From contig CAWGLW010000005.1 of NCBI GenBank assembly GCA_963823525.1, forward strand, positions 248,001-312,000: a stretch of DNA of 64,000 nucleotides, written 5' to 3'. The position numbers were made by a program, and so were the translations under genes. Shown piece by piece: positions 8,879-17,535 of this stretch (positions within the stretch are counted from its first letter, which is position 1; each line of letters begins with the position of its first letter). The DNA comes from CAWGLW01 sp963823525. GTDB taxonomy: Bacteria; Pseudomonadota; Gammaproteobacteria; Steroidobacterales; Steroidobacteraceae. The notes under the pieces were generated by a model. It saw nothing but the letters and a program-made list of their open reading frames with translations, searched no databases and was not told where the DNA came from.

Positions 8879-9658
8879 ATGGCTGCAACCATACACTCGA
8901 CGGCCCTGGTCGATCCGAAGGCGGAACTGGCGGCTGACGTCGTCGTTGGCGCGTATGCCGTGATCGGCGCTGATGTGAAAATCGGCGCCGGCTCGACCAT
9001 CGGACCGCATGCGGTCATCGAGGGCCCGGCCCGAATCGGGCAGCAAAACAGGATATTTCAGTTTGCCTCAGTAGGCGCCGCGCCACAGGATCGTAAGTAC
9101 AACGGCGAACCGACTCGGCTTGAAATCGGCGACAGGAATGTCGTCCGGGAATTCGTAACGTTGAATCGAGGCACGATCAAGGACCAGGGCGTGACACGAA
9201 TCGGCAGCGACAACCTGTTCATGGCCTATACCCACATCGCCCACGACTGCAGGATCGGTGATAATTGTGTGTTCGCAAATATGGCGACGCTGGGTGGCCA
9301 TGTTGAAATCGGGGACTGGGTGATCATGGCGGGGTTTTCAGGCGTCCACCAGTTCTGCAAGGTCGGCGCGCACGCTTTCATCGGCAACAATTCAGCCGTT
9401 ACCCGCGATGTGCCGCCTTACGTGCTGACCATCGGGCAACCCGCAGAGGCTCACAGCGTCAACGCGGAAGGTCTTAAACGGCGCGGCTTCACGCCCGAAC
9501 AGATACGCAACCTTCGTAAAGCATTCCGCGTTCTCTACCGCTCCGGGCTAAAGCTTGCCGAGGCTCGCGAACAACTAACTGCGCTTGCCGCCAGCCAGCC
9601 CGAGATTCAGCCGATTGTCGATTTTCTTGCGCGGTCCACGCGCAGCATCGTGCGCTGA
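8879..9658 (+). CDS. lpxA: UDP-N-acetylglucosamine O-acyltransferase LpxA
   Basis: First step of lipid A synthesis: 3-O-acylation of UDP-GlcNAc from 3-hydroxyacyl-ACP. The product is 259 residues, with a left-handed beta-helix over about residues 1-180 and a C-terminal helical domain ending FLARSTRSIVR. The catalytic His is residue 122 in THIAHDC (E. coli His125 by alignment). HQFC at 157-160 corresponds to E. coli 160-163. On that offset the acyl-chain ruler residue, Gly173 in E. coli and Met in Pseudomonas aeruginosa, is Asn170 here. A G-rich ribosome site (CAGGGGGGG) precedes the ATG. Confidence 0.97.
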   Translation: MAATIHSTALVDPKAELAADVVVGAYAVIGADVKIGAGSTIGPHAVIEGPARIGQQNRIFQFASVGAAPQDRKYNGEPTRLEIGDRNVVREFVTLNRGTIKDQGVTRIGSDNLFMAYTHIAHDCRIGDNCVFANMATLGGHVEIGDWVIMAGFSGVHQFCKVGAHAFIGNNSAVTRDVPPYVLTIGQPAEAHSVNAEGLKRRGFTPEQIRNLRKAFRVLYRSGLKLAEAREQLTALAASQPEIQPIVDFLARSTRSIVR

Positions 9659-9664
9659 AGGCTG

Positions 9665-10846
9665 ATGGCGCCCGATGCCTTATCGGCCTCCAGCGGAGGT
9701 TCCATTGCGCTCGTGGCGGGGGAAGCATCGGGCGATAACCTCGGCGGCGCGCTGATTCGCGAGCTTGGTGCGCGAACGAACGGACAGCGATTCGTCGGAG
9801 TCGCCGGCCCGCGAATGCTCGAGACAGGCTGTGAGGCCTGGTATCCGTCCGAGGCGCTGGCGGTCATGGGTCTCGCCGAAGTCATCCGCCATCTCCCGCG
9901 TCTTCTGCGTCTGCGGCGTGACCTGCTCAAGCGCCTGATTGCCGAGCAGCCGCGTGTATTCGTCGGCATCGATGCGCCGGAATTCAATCTTCGAGTTGCC
10001 CGCAAGGTGAAACAGGCCGGCATTCCGTCAGTGCAGTACGTCAGTCCACAGGTCTGGGCCTGGCGCCAGGGAAGGGTGAAGAGTATTGGCCGGTCCGTCG
10101 ACCTCATCTTGTGCATCTTTCCTTTCGAAACGGCCTTCTACGAAAATCACGCGGTGCGTGCGGTTTTCGTGGGACATCCACTGGCCGATCGCATCCCGAT
10201 GGTCTCCGACGCCCGACAGGCCCGCACCGCACTTGGCCTGCCAGCGGAGGGACCGCTGCTGGCCGTACTCCCGGGAAGCCGCAGTGGCGAGGTGAGCAGG
10301 CTCAGTCCGCCGTTTGCCGCCACGATTGCCTGGCTCAAGGAGCGCCGGCCCGAGTTGGCTTTTGTCGCGCCGATGGCCAATCCCGGCGTGCGTGAAGTCT
10401 TCGAGGCCTCGCTCGCCGAGCATGCACCGGGTGTGACGGTCCGCCTGCTCGACGGTGCAGCAGAGCTGGCGCTGGCGGCCAGCGATGCGGTGCTCGTGAC
10501 CTCCGGTACGGCGACGCTCGAGGCGGCCCTGGTAAAGCGTCCAATGGTCGTGGCATACCGCGTTGCGCCGCTGACCGGCTGGTTGTTGCGCCGCATGAAA
10601 CTCGTGAAGACCGACTATTTCTCGCAGCCGAACCTCCTGGCGGGGCGCGAACTGGTGCCGGAGTTCTTCCAGGAGCAGGTCCGCGCGGAGGTCCTGGGCC
10701 CTGCGATTCTTGGCCAGCTCGATCGTCCGGACCGAGAGCAGTTGCGCGCCGCATTCGAACAGATTCACCTTGCGTTGCGTTGTGATGCAAGCGCTCGGGC
10801 GGCCGAGGCGATTCTGGCCCTGATGGCCAGCCGTGGGGCGACGTGA
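9665..10846 (+). CDS. lpxB: Lipid A disaccharide synthase
   Basis: GT19 glycosyltransferase that joins lipid X and UDP-diacylglucosamine into the beta-1,6 disaccharide of lipid A; peripheral inner-membrane enzyme. The 393-residue product opens with the donor-fold motif LVAGEASGDNLGG and contains YVSPQVWAWRQGR, the SGTATLEAAL nucleotide-binding block and DYFSQPNLLAGRELVPEFFQ. It follows lpxA by 6 bases, and its stop overlaps the rnhB GTG start (GTGA). Confidence 0.97.
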   Translation: MAPDALSASSGGSIALVAGEASGDNLGGALIRELGARTNGQRFVGVAGPRMLETGCEAWYPSEALAVMGLAEVIRHLPRLLRLRRDLLKRLIAEQPRVFVGIDAPEFNLRVARKVKQAGIPSVQYVSPQVWAWRQGRVKSIGRSVDLILCIFPFETAFYENHAVRAVFVGHPLADRIPMVSDARQARTALGLPAEGPLLAVLPGSRSGEVSRLSPPFAATIAWLKERRPELAFVAPMANPGVREVFEASLAEHAPGVTVRLLDGAAELALAASDAVLVTSGTATLEAALVKRPMVVAYRVAPLTGWLLRRMKLVKTDYFSQPNLLAGRELVPEFFQEQVRAEVLGPAILGQLDRPDREQLRAAFEQIHLALRCDASARAAEAILALMASRGAT

Positions 10847-11478
10847 CGACCGGGTGGGGCCGGCAGGTACGTTCGCCGCTGCGGGTCGGCCGACTGACGG
10901 CCGGCGTCGATGAGGCAGGGCGCGGTCCGCTCGCGGGTCCCGTCGTGGCTGCCGCGGTGATCCTGGAGCCGGAGCGACCCATTGACGGCGTGGCCGATTC
11001 GAAAACACTGTCGGCCCGGCGACGCAGCGAACTGGCGCTGGAGATACGCTCTGCTTGCCTGGCTTTCGGAGTCGCCGCGGCTGATGCGGCCGAAATCGAC
11101 GCGCTGAACATTCTGCAGGCTACGATGCTGGCCATGCGGCGTGCATTGCTCGCGCTGCCCGTCCGACCGACGCATGTCCTGGTCGATGGCAATCGCTGTC
11201 CGGTCCTCAGCGGCACCGGTATCGACTGCGACATCGAATCCCTCGTGCGAGGCGACGCCCTTGTGGCCAGCATCAGCGCGGCATCGATTCTGGCGAAGGT
11301 CATGCGCGATGAGCTCATGCAGGGCCTGGATTGCCGCTATCCTGGCTACGGACTGGCCCGGCATAAGGGCTACCCGACGCCGTTCCACCTGGCGGCCCTG
11401 CGCCGGCTGGGACCTTCACCTCTGCACCGGCAGAGTTTCGCGCCGGTACAATCATGGCGTTCGTTCCGGGCAAACTGA
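10843..11478 (+). CDS. rnhB: Ribonuclease HII
   Basis: Removes RNA from RNA-DNA hybrids and nicks at misincorporated ribonucleotides. The product is 211 residues. The active-site motif VDEAGRGPLAGPVVAAAVIL gives catalytic Asp23 and Glu24; further acidic residues occur in VLVDGN and in the following DCDIESLVRGDALVASISAASILAKV block. The C-terminal H-x-x-x-Y-P-T-x-x-H segment (HKGYPTPFHLAAL) is intact. The GTG start overlaps the lpxB stop. dnaE follows after 2 bases. Confidence 0.96.
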   Translation: MTTGWGRQVRSPLRVGRLTAGVDEAGRGPLAGPVVAAAVILEPERPIDGVADSKTLSARRRSELALEIRSACLAFGVAAADAAEIDALNILQATMLAMRRALLALPVRPTHVLVDGNRCPVLSGTGIDCDIESLVRGDALVASISAASILAKVMRDELMQGLDCRYPGYGLARHKGYPTPFHLAALRRLGPSPLHRQSFAPVQSWRSFRAN

Positions 11479-11480
11479 CG

Positions 11481-14400
11481 ATGGCTGCTTTTGTTCATCT
11501 GCACGTTCATTCTGAGTACTCACTGGTCGATGGTGTCGTGCGCATCAAAAGTGAGCAGACTGACGATGGCGCCATTCGTCGCGAGGGATTGATTGACGCC
11601 GTCAAACGCATGGGAATGCCCGCAATTGCGGTGACCGACCAGGTCAACCTCTTCTCACTGGTCAAGTTCTACCGGGCAGCGCTTAAGGGTGGCATCAAGC
11701 CACTGGTCGGTGTTGATGCACTGTTGCACGAACCCGCCGAAGGCGCGAAACCGACTCGACTCGTGCTGCTGTGCCAGGATACGACAGGGTACGGGAACCT
11801 GACACGGTTGATCACGCGGGCCTATCTCGAAGGGCAGGGCAGACACGGGCCCGTGCTGCAGCGCGCCTGGCTCGACGCGCAGAGCACGGCCGGGCTCATT
11901 GCGCTCTCCGGTGCCCGGGAAGGCGATGTAGGTCGAGCGCTTTGCGCCGGACGCGAGGACGAAGCCCGTGCCGCCTTGCAGTCCTGGCTGGCATTGTTCG
12001 GCGATCGCTTTTATCTGGAACTGCAGCGCACCGGGCGCGTTGGCGAGGAGGAGTGCATTGGCGGCTCGATCTCGCTTGCAATCGAGTCGGGTATCCCGGT
12101 CGTCGCTACCAACGACGTGCGATTTCTCGCGCGAGAAGAATTTGAAGCGCACGAAGCCAGGGTCTGTATTCAGGATGGCCAGCTCCTGGCCGATCCGGCC
12201 CGGGCGCGAAACTACAGCGAAGAGCAGTACCTGCGCTCCCCCGAGGAGATGGCCAGCCTGTTTGCCGACATACCGGAGGCGCTGCAGAATTCCGTCGAAA
12301 TCGCCAAGCGTCTCAATCTCGAGATCCAGCTTGGCAAGCCATTCCTGCCCGCCTATCCGGTTCCCGCCGGGCAGTCCATGGACGAACACCTGCGCGTCGA
12401 AGCCGGTCGCGGACTGAATGCCCGGCTCGAGGCGGCGCTGCCGTCCGCGGAAAAGATTGCTCGTGAGTCGTACGACGAGCGATTGAAAACGGAGCTGGAC
12501 GTCATCTGCCAGATGGGATTCCCCGGCTATTTCCTGATCGTCGCTGATTTCATTCGCTGGGCGCGTGAAAATGGTGTCCCGGTCGGTCCAGGCCGTGGTT
12601 CCGGAGCGGGCTCCGTGGTCGCATGGGCGCTCGGTATCACGGACCTGGACCCGCTGGTTCACGAACTGCTGTTCGAGCGGTTTCTCAATCCCGAGCGTGT
12701 TTCGATGCCCGATTTTGACGTCGACTTCTGCATGGAAGGGCGGGATCGGGTCATTGATTACGTCGCCGAGCGTTACGGGCGCGATCGCGTCTCACAGATC
12801 ATCACGTACGGAACGATGGCGGCCAGGGCCGTGGTCAGGGATGTCGCCCGGGTGCTCGGTCACAGCTACGGATTCGCCGATCGGATCGCGAAGCTGATTC
12901 CATTCGAGGTCGGCATCACGCTCAGCGACGCGCTGCAAAAGGAGGACGAACTCCGCAGACGCTACAAGTCGGAAGACGAAGTTCGCGAAGTGATTGACAT
13001 GGCCCGGTCTCTGGAGGGACTGGTGCGCAATGCGGGCACACATGCCGGCGGAGTTGTCATTTCGCCTTCCGTGCTGACGGACTTTGCGCCACTGTACTGC
13101 GAGGCAGGCGGTGGGACGGTGGTAACTCAGTTCGACAAGGATGACGTCGAGGCGGCCGGCCTCGTCAAGTTCGACTTTCTCGGCCTGCGCACCCTGACGA
13201 TCATCGACTGGGCTGTACGCACCGTGAACGAACAGCGGGCCGCGGCGGGCGAGGCGCCCGTTGATCTCGCGGTGATGCCGATGGACGACGCTGAAACCTT
13301 CGCTTTGCTGAAACGCTGCGAGACGACCGCGATTTTCCAGCTCGAATCGCGTGGCATGAAGGACCTGATCCGCCGCCTTCAGCCCGACAGCTTCGATGAC
13401 ATCGTCGCGCTGGTCGCCCTGTTCCGGCCGGGCCCGCTGCAGTCAGGCATGGTCGAGGACTTCATCGATCGTAAACACGGGCGAACGAGCGGGCCAATCG
13501 ATTACCTGCATCCCAAGCTCCAGCCAGTCCTGCAGGCGACTTATGGCGTGATCCTCTATCAGGAACAGGTCATGCAGATCGCGCAGGTGCTGGCCGGCTA
13601 TACGCTCGGGGGAGCGGACCTCTTGCGGCGCGCCATGGGCAAGAAGAAAGCCGAAGAAATGGCGAAGCAGCGTTCGATCTTCGTTGATGGGGCCGTCAAG
13701 CGCGGCGTCGAGCCGGCTACGGCGCGGCACATTTTTGACCTGATGGAGAAATTTGCGGGATACGGCTTCAACAAGTCACATTCGGCGGCCTACGCGGTGC
13801 TGTCCTACCAGACGGCATGGCTGAAGACGCATTACCCGGCGGCCTTCATGGCGGCGGTGTTGTCAGCCGATATGGACAAGACTGACAAGGTTGTCACCCT
13901 GATCGATGAATGCAGCCGAATGGGCCTCAAGGTCGAGCCGCCCGACGTCAATGAATCGCAGTACATGTTTACCGTGTCGGGGCGCGAAGCCATCCGCTAT
14001 GGGCTCGGCGCGATAAAGGGCGTCGGCCAGGCAGCGATAGAAAGCATGTTGATCGAGCGAGAGCAGAACGGACTCTTTCATGACCTCGGTGAACTCTGCC
14101 GGCGGCTCGATCTGAATAAAATCAGTCGCCGCATGCTGGAGGCGCTGATTCGTTCGGGCGCACTGGATTCTCTGCGCGCGAATCGCGCAACACTGATGCA
14201 TCAACTCAGCGGCGCCATACAGGCGGCCGACCAGTCATCGAAGGCGGAGGCGGCCGGACAGAGCGATCTGTTTGGTCTCGCAGAATCGTCGGGACTGGCT
14301 CCTGAGGCCGAAGAACTGATGCGGGAAAGCCTTCCGGACTGGAGCGAGGCAGTGCGCCTGGCCGGAGAGCGAGAAACCCTCGGCCTGTACCTGACCGGGC

Positions 14401-15029
14401 ACCCGATCACCGAATTCGAGCGAGAGCTGAAGCCGATCACGAGTGGTCGAATCGGTGAAATCGGCGGTGCCCGCCCGGTCGGGGCCAGCGAAGGGGGCTG
14501 GCGCAGGCCTGGACGGAACGTGACGGTTGCCGGTCTGGTGCTCGAGGTTCGCCGGCGCGGCGGCCGCAACAGTTTCGTGCTCGATGACCGGAGCGGTCGA
14601 ATGGAGGTTACGCTGTTTGACGACGTCTACGAACAGTATCGCGGCCTGGTCGCCCGGGATGCGATCCTGGTCGTCGATGGGACGCTGCGCTGGGACGATT
14701 TCATCGAGGATTGGCGCCTGTCTGCGAAGCGTATTCTGGATCTTGCCCAGGCACGGGAGCAGTATGCACGGGGCTTGGTGCTCAGCTGGCCGGAGCACAG
14801 CAACGGCGACTCGCGCCAGCTGGTTGCCGCTATCGAACAGGCGTTGGCGCCGAGCCGTGGCGGTCGTTGCCAGGTCGCCGTGCGTTTCGCGCGCGACGGC
14901 GCAATGGCAACCCTGCAGTTCGGTGATGAATGGGCCGTGCGTCCGTCAACGGATCTCCTCGACCGACTGGCGCAGATTGTCGGGCACAAGGGGGTCGAGT
15001 TGCAGTATGCACCGCGGATCGACGCCTGA
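11481..15029 (+). CDS. dnaE: DNA polymerase III alpha subunit
   Basis: Catalytic subunit of the replicative polymerase. The product is 1182 residues, in the usual range. The N-terminal PHP domain starts FVHLHVHSEYSLVDG. The C-family polymerase core has GPGRGSGAGSVVAWALGI and the metal-binding MPDFDVDFCMEGRDRVIDYV (two catalytic Asp). Then come fingers and beta-binding regions, a helix-hairpin-helix (YGLGAIKGVGQAAIESM) and a C-terminal OB fold (VTVAGLVLEVRRRGGRNSFV). I use the ATG at 11481, which aligns with family N-termini; an ATG nine codons upstream overlaps rnhB. Confidence 0.97.
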   Translation: MAAFVHLHVHSEYSLVDGVVRIKSEQTDDGAIRREGLIDAVKRMGMPAIAVTDQVNLFSLVKFYRAALKGGIKPLVGVDALLHEPAEGAKPTRLVLLCQDTTGYGNLTRLITRAYLEGQGRHGPVLQRAWLDAQSTAGLIALSGAREGDVGRALCAGREDEARAALQSWLALFGDRFYLELQRTGRVGEEECIGGSISLAIESGIPVVATNDVRFLAREEFEAHEARVCIQDGQLLADPARARNYSEEQYLRSPEEMASLFADIPEALQNSVEIAKRLNLEIQLGKPFLPAYPVPAGQSMDEHLRVEAGRGLNARLEAALPSAEKIARESYDERLKTELDVICQMGFPGYFLIVADFIRWARENGVPVGPGRGSGAGSVVAWALGITDLDPLVHELLFERFLNPERVSMPDFDVDFCMEGRDRVIDYVAERYGRDRVSQIITYGTMAARAVVRDVARVLGHSYGFADRIAKLIPFEVGITLSDALQKEDELRRRYKSEDEVREVIDMARSLEGLVRNAGTHAGGVVISPSVLTDFAPLYCEAGGGTVVTQFDKDDVEAAGLVKFDFLGLRTLTIIDWAVRTVNEQRAAAGEAPVDLAVMPMDDAETFALLKRCETTAIFQLESRGMKDLIRRLQPDSFDDIVALVALFRPGPLQSGMVEDFIDRKHGRTSGPIDYLHPKLQPVLQATYGVILYQEQVMQIAQVLAGYTLGGADLLRRAMGKKKAEEMAKQRSIFVDGAVKRGVEPATARHIFDLMEKFAGYGFNKSHSAAYAVLSYQTAWLKTHYPAAFMAAVLSADMDKTDKVVTLIDECSRMGLKVEPPDVNESQYMFTVSGREAIRYGLGAIKGVGQAAIESMLIEREQNGLFHDLGELCRRLDLNKISRRMLEALIRSGALDSLRANRATLMHQLSGAIQAADQSSKAEAAGQSDLFGLAESSGLAPEAEELMRESLPDWSEAVRLAGERETLGLYLTGHPITEFERELKPITSGRIGEIGGARPVGASEGGWRRPGRNVTVAGLVLEVRRRGGRNSFVLDDRSGRMEVTLFDDVYEQYRGLVARDAILVVDGTLRWDDFIEDWRLSAKRILDLAQAREQYARGLVLSWPEHSNGDSRQLVAAIEQALAPSRGGRCQVAVRFARDGAMATLQFGDEWAVRPSTDLLDRLAQIVGHKGVELQYAPRIDA

Positions 15030-15092
15030 GCGAACCCGGCTCGGCTCGTCCGGATTTGCGCGACCGGATCGGCTGCGGCATTCTCCCGGACT

Positions 15093-16052
15093 ATGGCCAT
15101 GACCTTTCTCGACTTTGAGCAGCCGATTGCCGAACTCGAGGCGAAAATCGACGAGCTGAAGTTTGTTTCCTCGGATGCCGAGGTCAACATCGGCGAGGAG
15201 ATCGAACGCCTACGCGCAAAGAGCCACGCGCTGACGACCAGCATTTTTGCGAATCTCACGCCCTGGCAGGTGGCACAGCTGGCGCGGCATCCCCAGCGTC
15301 CGTACACGCTCGATTACGCGGCCGCTATCTTCGACGAATTTCACCAGTTACACGGCGACCGAATGTATGCCGATGATTCGGCGATTGTCGGCGGGCTCGC
15401 GCGTCTCGATGGCCGCTCGGTCATGCTGATCGGCCACCAGAAGGGCAGAGACACAAAGGAACGGGTGCGGCGGAACTACGGTATGCCGAGACCCGAGGGC
15501 TATCGGAAGGCGCTGCGACTCATGAAGCTGGCGGAACGATTCGCGATTCCGATACTGACCTTGATTGATACACCCGGTGCCTATCCCGGCGTCGGATCGG
15601 AGGAGCGCAACCAGAGTGAAGCGATTGCGCGAAACCTGTTTGAAATGGCCACCTTGCGGGTACCGGTGATTTCGACCGTGATCGGCGAGGGCGGCTCCGG
15701 TGGCGCATTGGCGATCGGTGTCTGTGATTGCCTGTTGATGCTTCAGTACAGCGTTTACTCAGTCATTTCTCCTGAAGGCTGCGCGTCGATTCTGTGGAAG
15801 AGTGCCGACCAGAAGGAGCTTGCGGCCGACGCGATGGGAATCACCGCAGATCGGCTCAACAAATTCGGGCTTGTCGACGAAGTGCTCATCGAGCCCAAGG
15901 GCGCCGCGCACCGGGATCCGCAGGCGATGGCCGATGAGCTCAAGGCTGCGTTGCTTCGCCACCTGAGCGAACTCGAAGGGCTTTCTGTCGACGAACTCCT
16001 CAAGCGTCGCTACGAGCGACTGCGTGCCCAGGGTGTCTACAGCGCGGGTTGA
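15093..16052 (+). CDS. accA: Acetyl-CoA carboxylase carboxyltransferase alpha subunit
   Basis: Alpha subunit of the carboxyltransferase that transfers CO2 from biotin carboxyl carrier protein to acetyl-CoA, giving malonyl-CoA. It is 319 residues, the same length as the enteric protein. The N-terminus MAMTFLDFEQPIAELEAKI aligns with the family without gaps, which supports the ATG at 15093 (a second ATG is two codons later). The crotonase-fold core includes TPGAYPGVGSEERNQSEAIA and the oxyanion region IGEGGSGGALAIGVCD. A gap of 63 bases separates it from dnaE. Confidence 0.97.
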   Translation: MAMTFLDFEQPIAELEAKIDELKFVSSDAEVNIGEEIERLRAKSHALTTSIFANLTPWQVAQLARHPQRPYTLDYAAAIFDEFHQLHGDRMYADDSAIVGGLARLDGRSVMLIGHQKGRDTKERVRRNYGMPRPEGYRKALRLMKLAERFAIPILTLIDTPGAYPGVGSEERNQSEAIARNLFEMATLRVPVISTVIGEGGSGGALAIGVCDCLLMLQYSVYSVISPEGCASILWKSADQKELAADAMGITADRLNKFGLVDEVLIEPKGAAHRDPQAMADELKAALLRHLSELEGLSVDELLKRRYERLRAQGVYSAG

Positions 16053-17457
16053 GGCGCTTCGCTTTGACGGCACCAGCCTTCAGCGTGCGCTGGCTCAGTT
16101 GCTCGCGCCGGTCGAGGGCCGGCAATCGGGCTGGTGCGTGGCGCTGAGTGGCGGCCTTGACTCGACTGCGCTGATTGCCGCCCTCGCCGAAATGGGCCGG
16201 CATCCGGACTCCCCGCCCATCCGGGCAATCCATGTCGATCACGGGCTGCACGCCGATTCTGCACAGTGGGCGCGCGCCTGCGCTGAGGTAGCCACCTCCG
16301 CGGGTATTCCCTGCGAACAGCTGGTTATCCGCGTTCGGGCGTGCGCGGGCGAGAGTCCGGAAGCGGCGGCCCGCAACGCACGTTACGCGGCGATCGCGGG
16401 CCGACTCAAACCAGCGGAAGTTCTGCTCACCGCTCATCATGCCGACGATCAGCTCGAGACCGTTCTTCTGCAATGGCTGCGCGGCGGCGGCCTTCGTGCC
16501 GTCGCTGGCATGCAGCCGCTGCAGACCTTTGGATCGGGCTGGATCGCCCGGCCCCTGCTGCAGTTTACCCGTGGCGAAATCCAGGCGTACGCCGTGGCGC
16601 GCGATCTGCAGTGGCAGGAGGACCCCTCGAATCTGGATTCGGCTTTCGATCGCAACTATCTCAGGCTGGAGGTTCTGCCAAGGATTCGCGCCCGGTGGCC
16701 GGCAGCAGCACGAACCGTGGCCCGGGTAGGCACGTACGCGCGGGAAGCCTTGCAGCAGGAGGCCGAGCGGGCTCAGGCTGACTTGGCGTTTGCGGCCGTG
16801 GGCTCGAGCCTGAGTCTGGTCCGACTTGGCGAACTTCCTGAGGTTCGACAGCGGGCGCTGCTACGGGCGTGGTTGCGAGCGCTCGGACTGGCAGTGCCGG
16901 CGACGACCACGCTCGCAGCGCTGCGCAAGGACATGCTGCGAGCAGGTGAAGATCGGGTTCCATGCAGCCGCTGGCCCGGGGTCGCGGTACGGCGTTATCG
17001 GGGGCTGCTGTTTGCCGAGCCGACCGATGGTGACCATGGGCCGGCAGTCCGAGCTGGCGAATGGGACGTCCGATCGGCCCCGTACCGCCTCGATGCTGTC
17101 GCCGTGCTGAGGCTGGAGCCAGCCGTTGGGGTCGGCTTGAGCCGTGATCGATTGCCGGATCGGCTGCAGGTCAGGGCCCGCGCCGGCGGGGACGTCTTTT
17201 CCAGGCCGCACACCGGACACCGCACCGAGCTGCGGAAATTCCTTCAGGATCAGGGCATTCTGCCCTGGAGGCGCTATTCGATTCCGTTGCTGCTCGCGAA
17301 CGACGAAGTGGTCGCAGTTGGTGATCTGGCAGTGGGGACGCGATGGGCGGCCAGGCCCGGCGAGGCATCATTCCGGGTGATCTGGCATCCCAGGCCACTG
17401 TTGTGCGCGGCGGATTTCACATCGCGCCCGATCCCGTCACCGAGCGACACAGTCTGA
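16024..17457 (+). CDS. tilS: tRNA(Ile)-lysidine synthetase
   Basis: Attaches lysine to C34 of the minor tRNA-Ile (CAU), changing both codon and amino-acid identity. The N-terminal PP-loop ATP pyrophosphatase has the P-loop SGGLDST at about residues 42-48 and the HADDQLETVLLQWLRG block. A TilS substrate-binding domain and the C-terminal domain follow (GHRTELRKFLQDQGILPWRR). At 477 residues it is somewhat longer than the 432-residue E. coli enzyme. The start is uncertain: GTG at 16024 or 16033, both inside the end of accA, and no ATG is available before the PP-loop. Confidence 0.94.
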   Translation: MPRVSTARVEALRFDGTSLQRALAQLLAPVEGRQSGWCVALSGGLDSTALIAALAEMGRHPDSPPIRAIHVDHGLHADSAQWARACAEVATSAGIPCEQLVIRVRACAGESPEAAARNARYAAIAGRLKPAEVLLTAHHADDQLETVLLQWLRGGGLRAVAGMQPLQTFGSGWIARPLLQFTRGEIQAYAVARDLQWQEDPSNLDSAFDRNYLRLEVLPRIRARWPAAARTVARVGTYAREALQQEAERAQADLAFAAVGSSLSLVRLGELPEVRQRALLRAWLRALGLAVPATTTLAALRKDMLRAGEDRVPCSRWPGVAVRRYRGLLFAEPTDGDHGPAVRAGEWDVRSAPYRLDAVAVLRLEPAVGVGLSRDRLPDRLQVRARAGGDVFSRPHTGHRTELRKFLQDQGILPWRRYSIPLLLANDEVVAVGDLAVGTRWAARPGEASFRVIWHPRPLLCAADFTSRPIPSPSDTV

Positions 17458-17535
17458 GTGGATTCCGTGGTGGTCCGCGCGACTGGCTTCCGATAGACTG
17501 TCCTCCCGTCGTTCGACGCTCGCGGCGGTGGCCCC

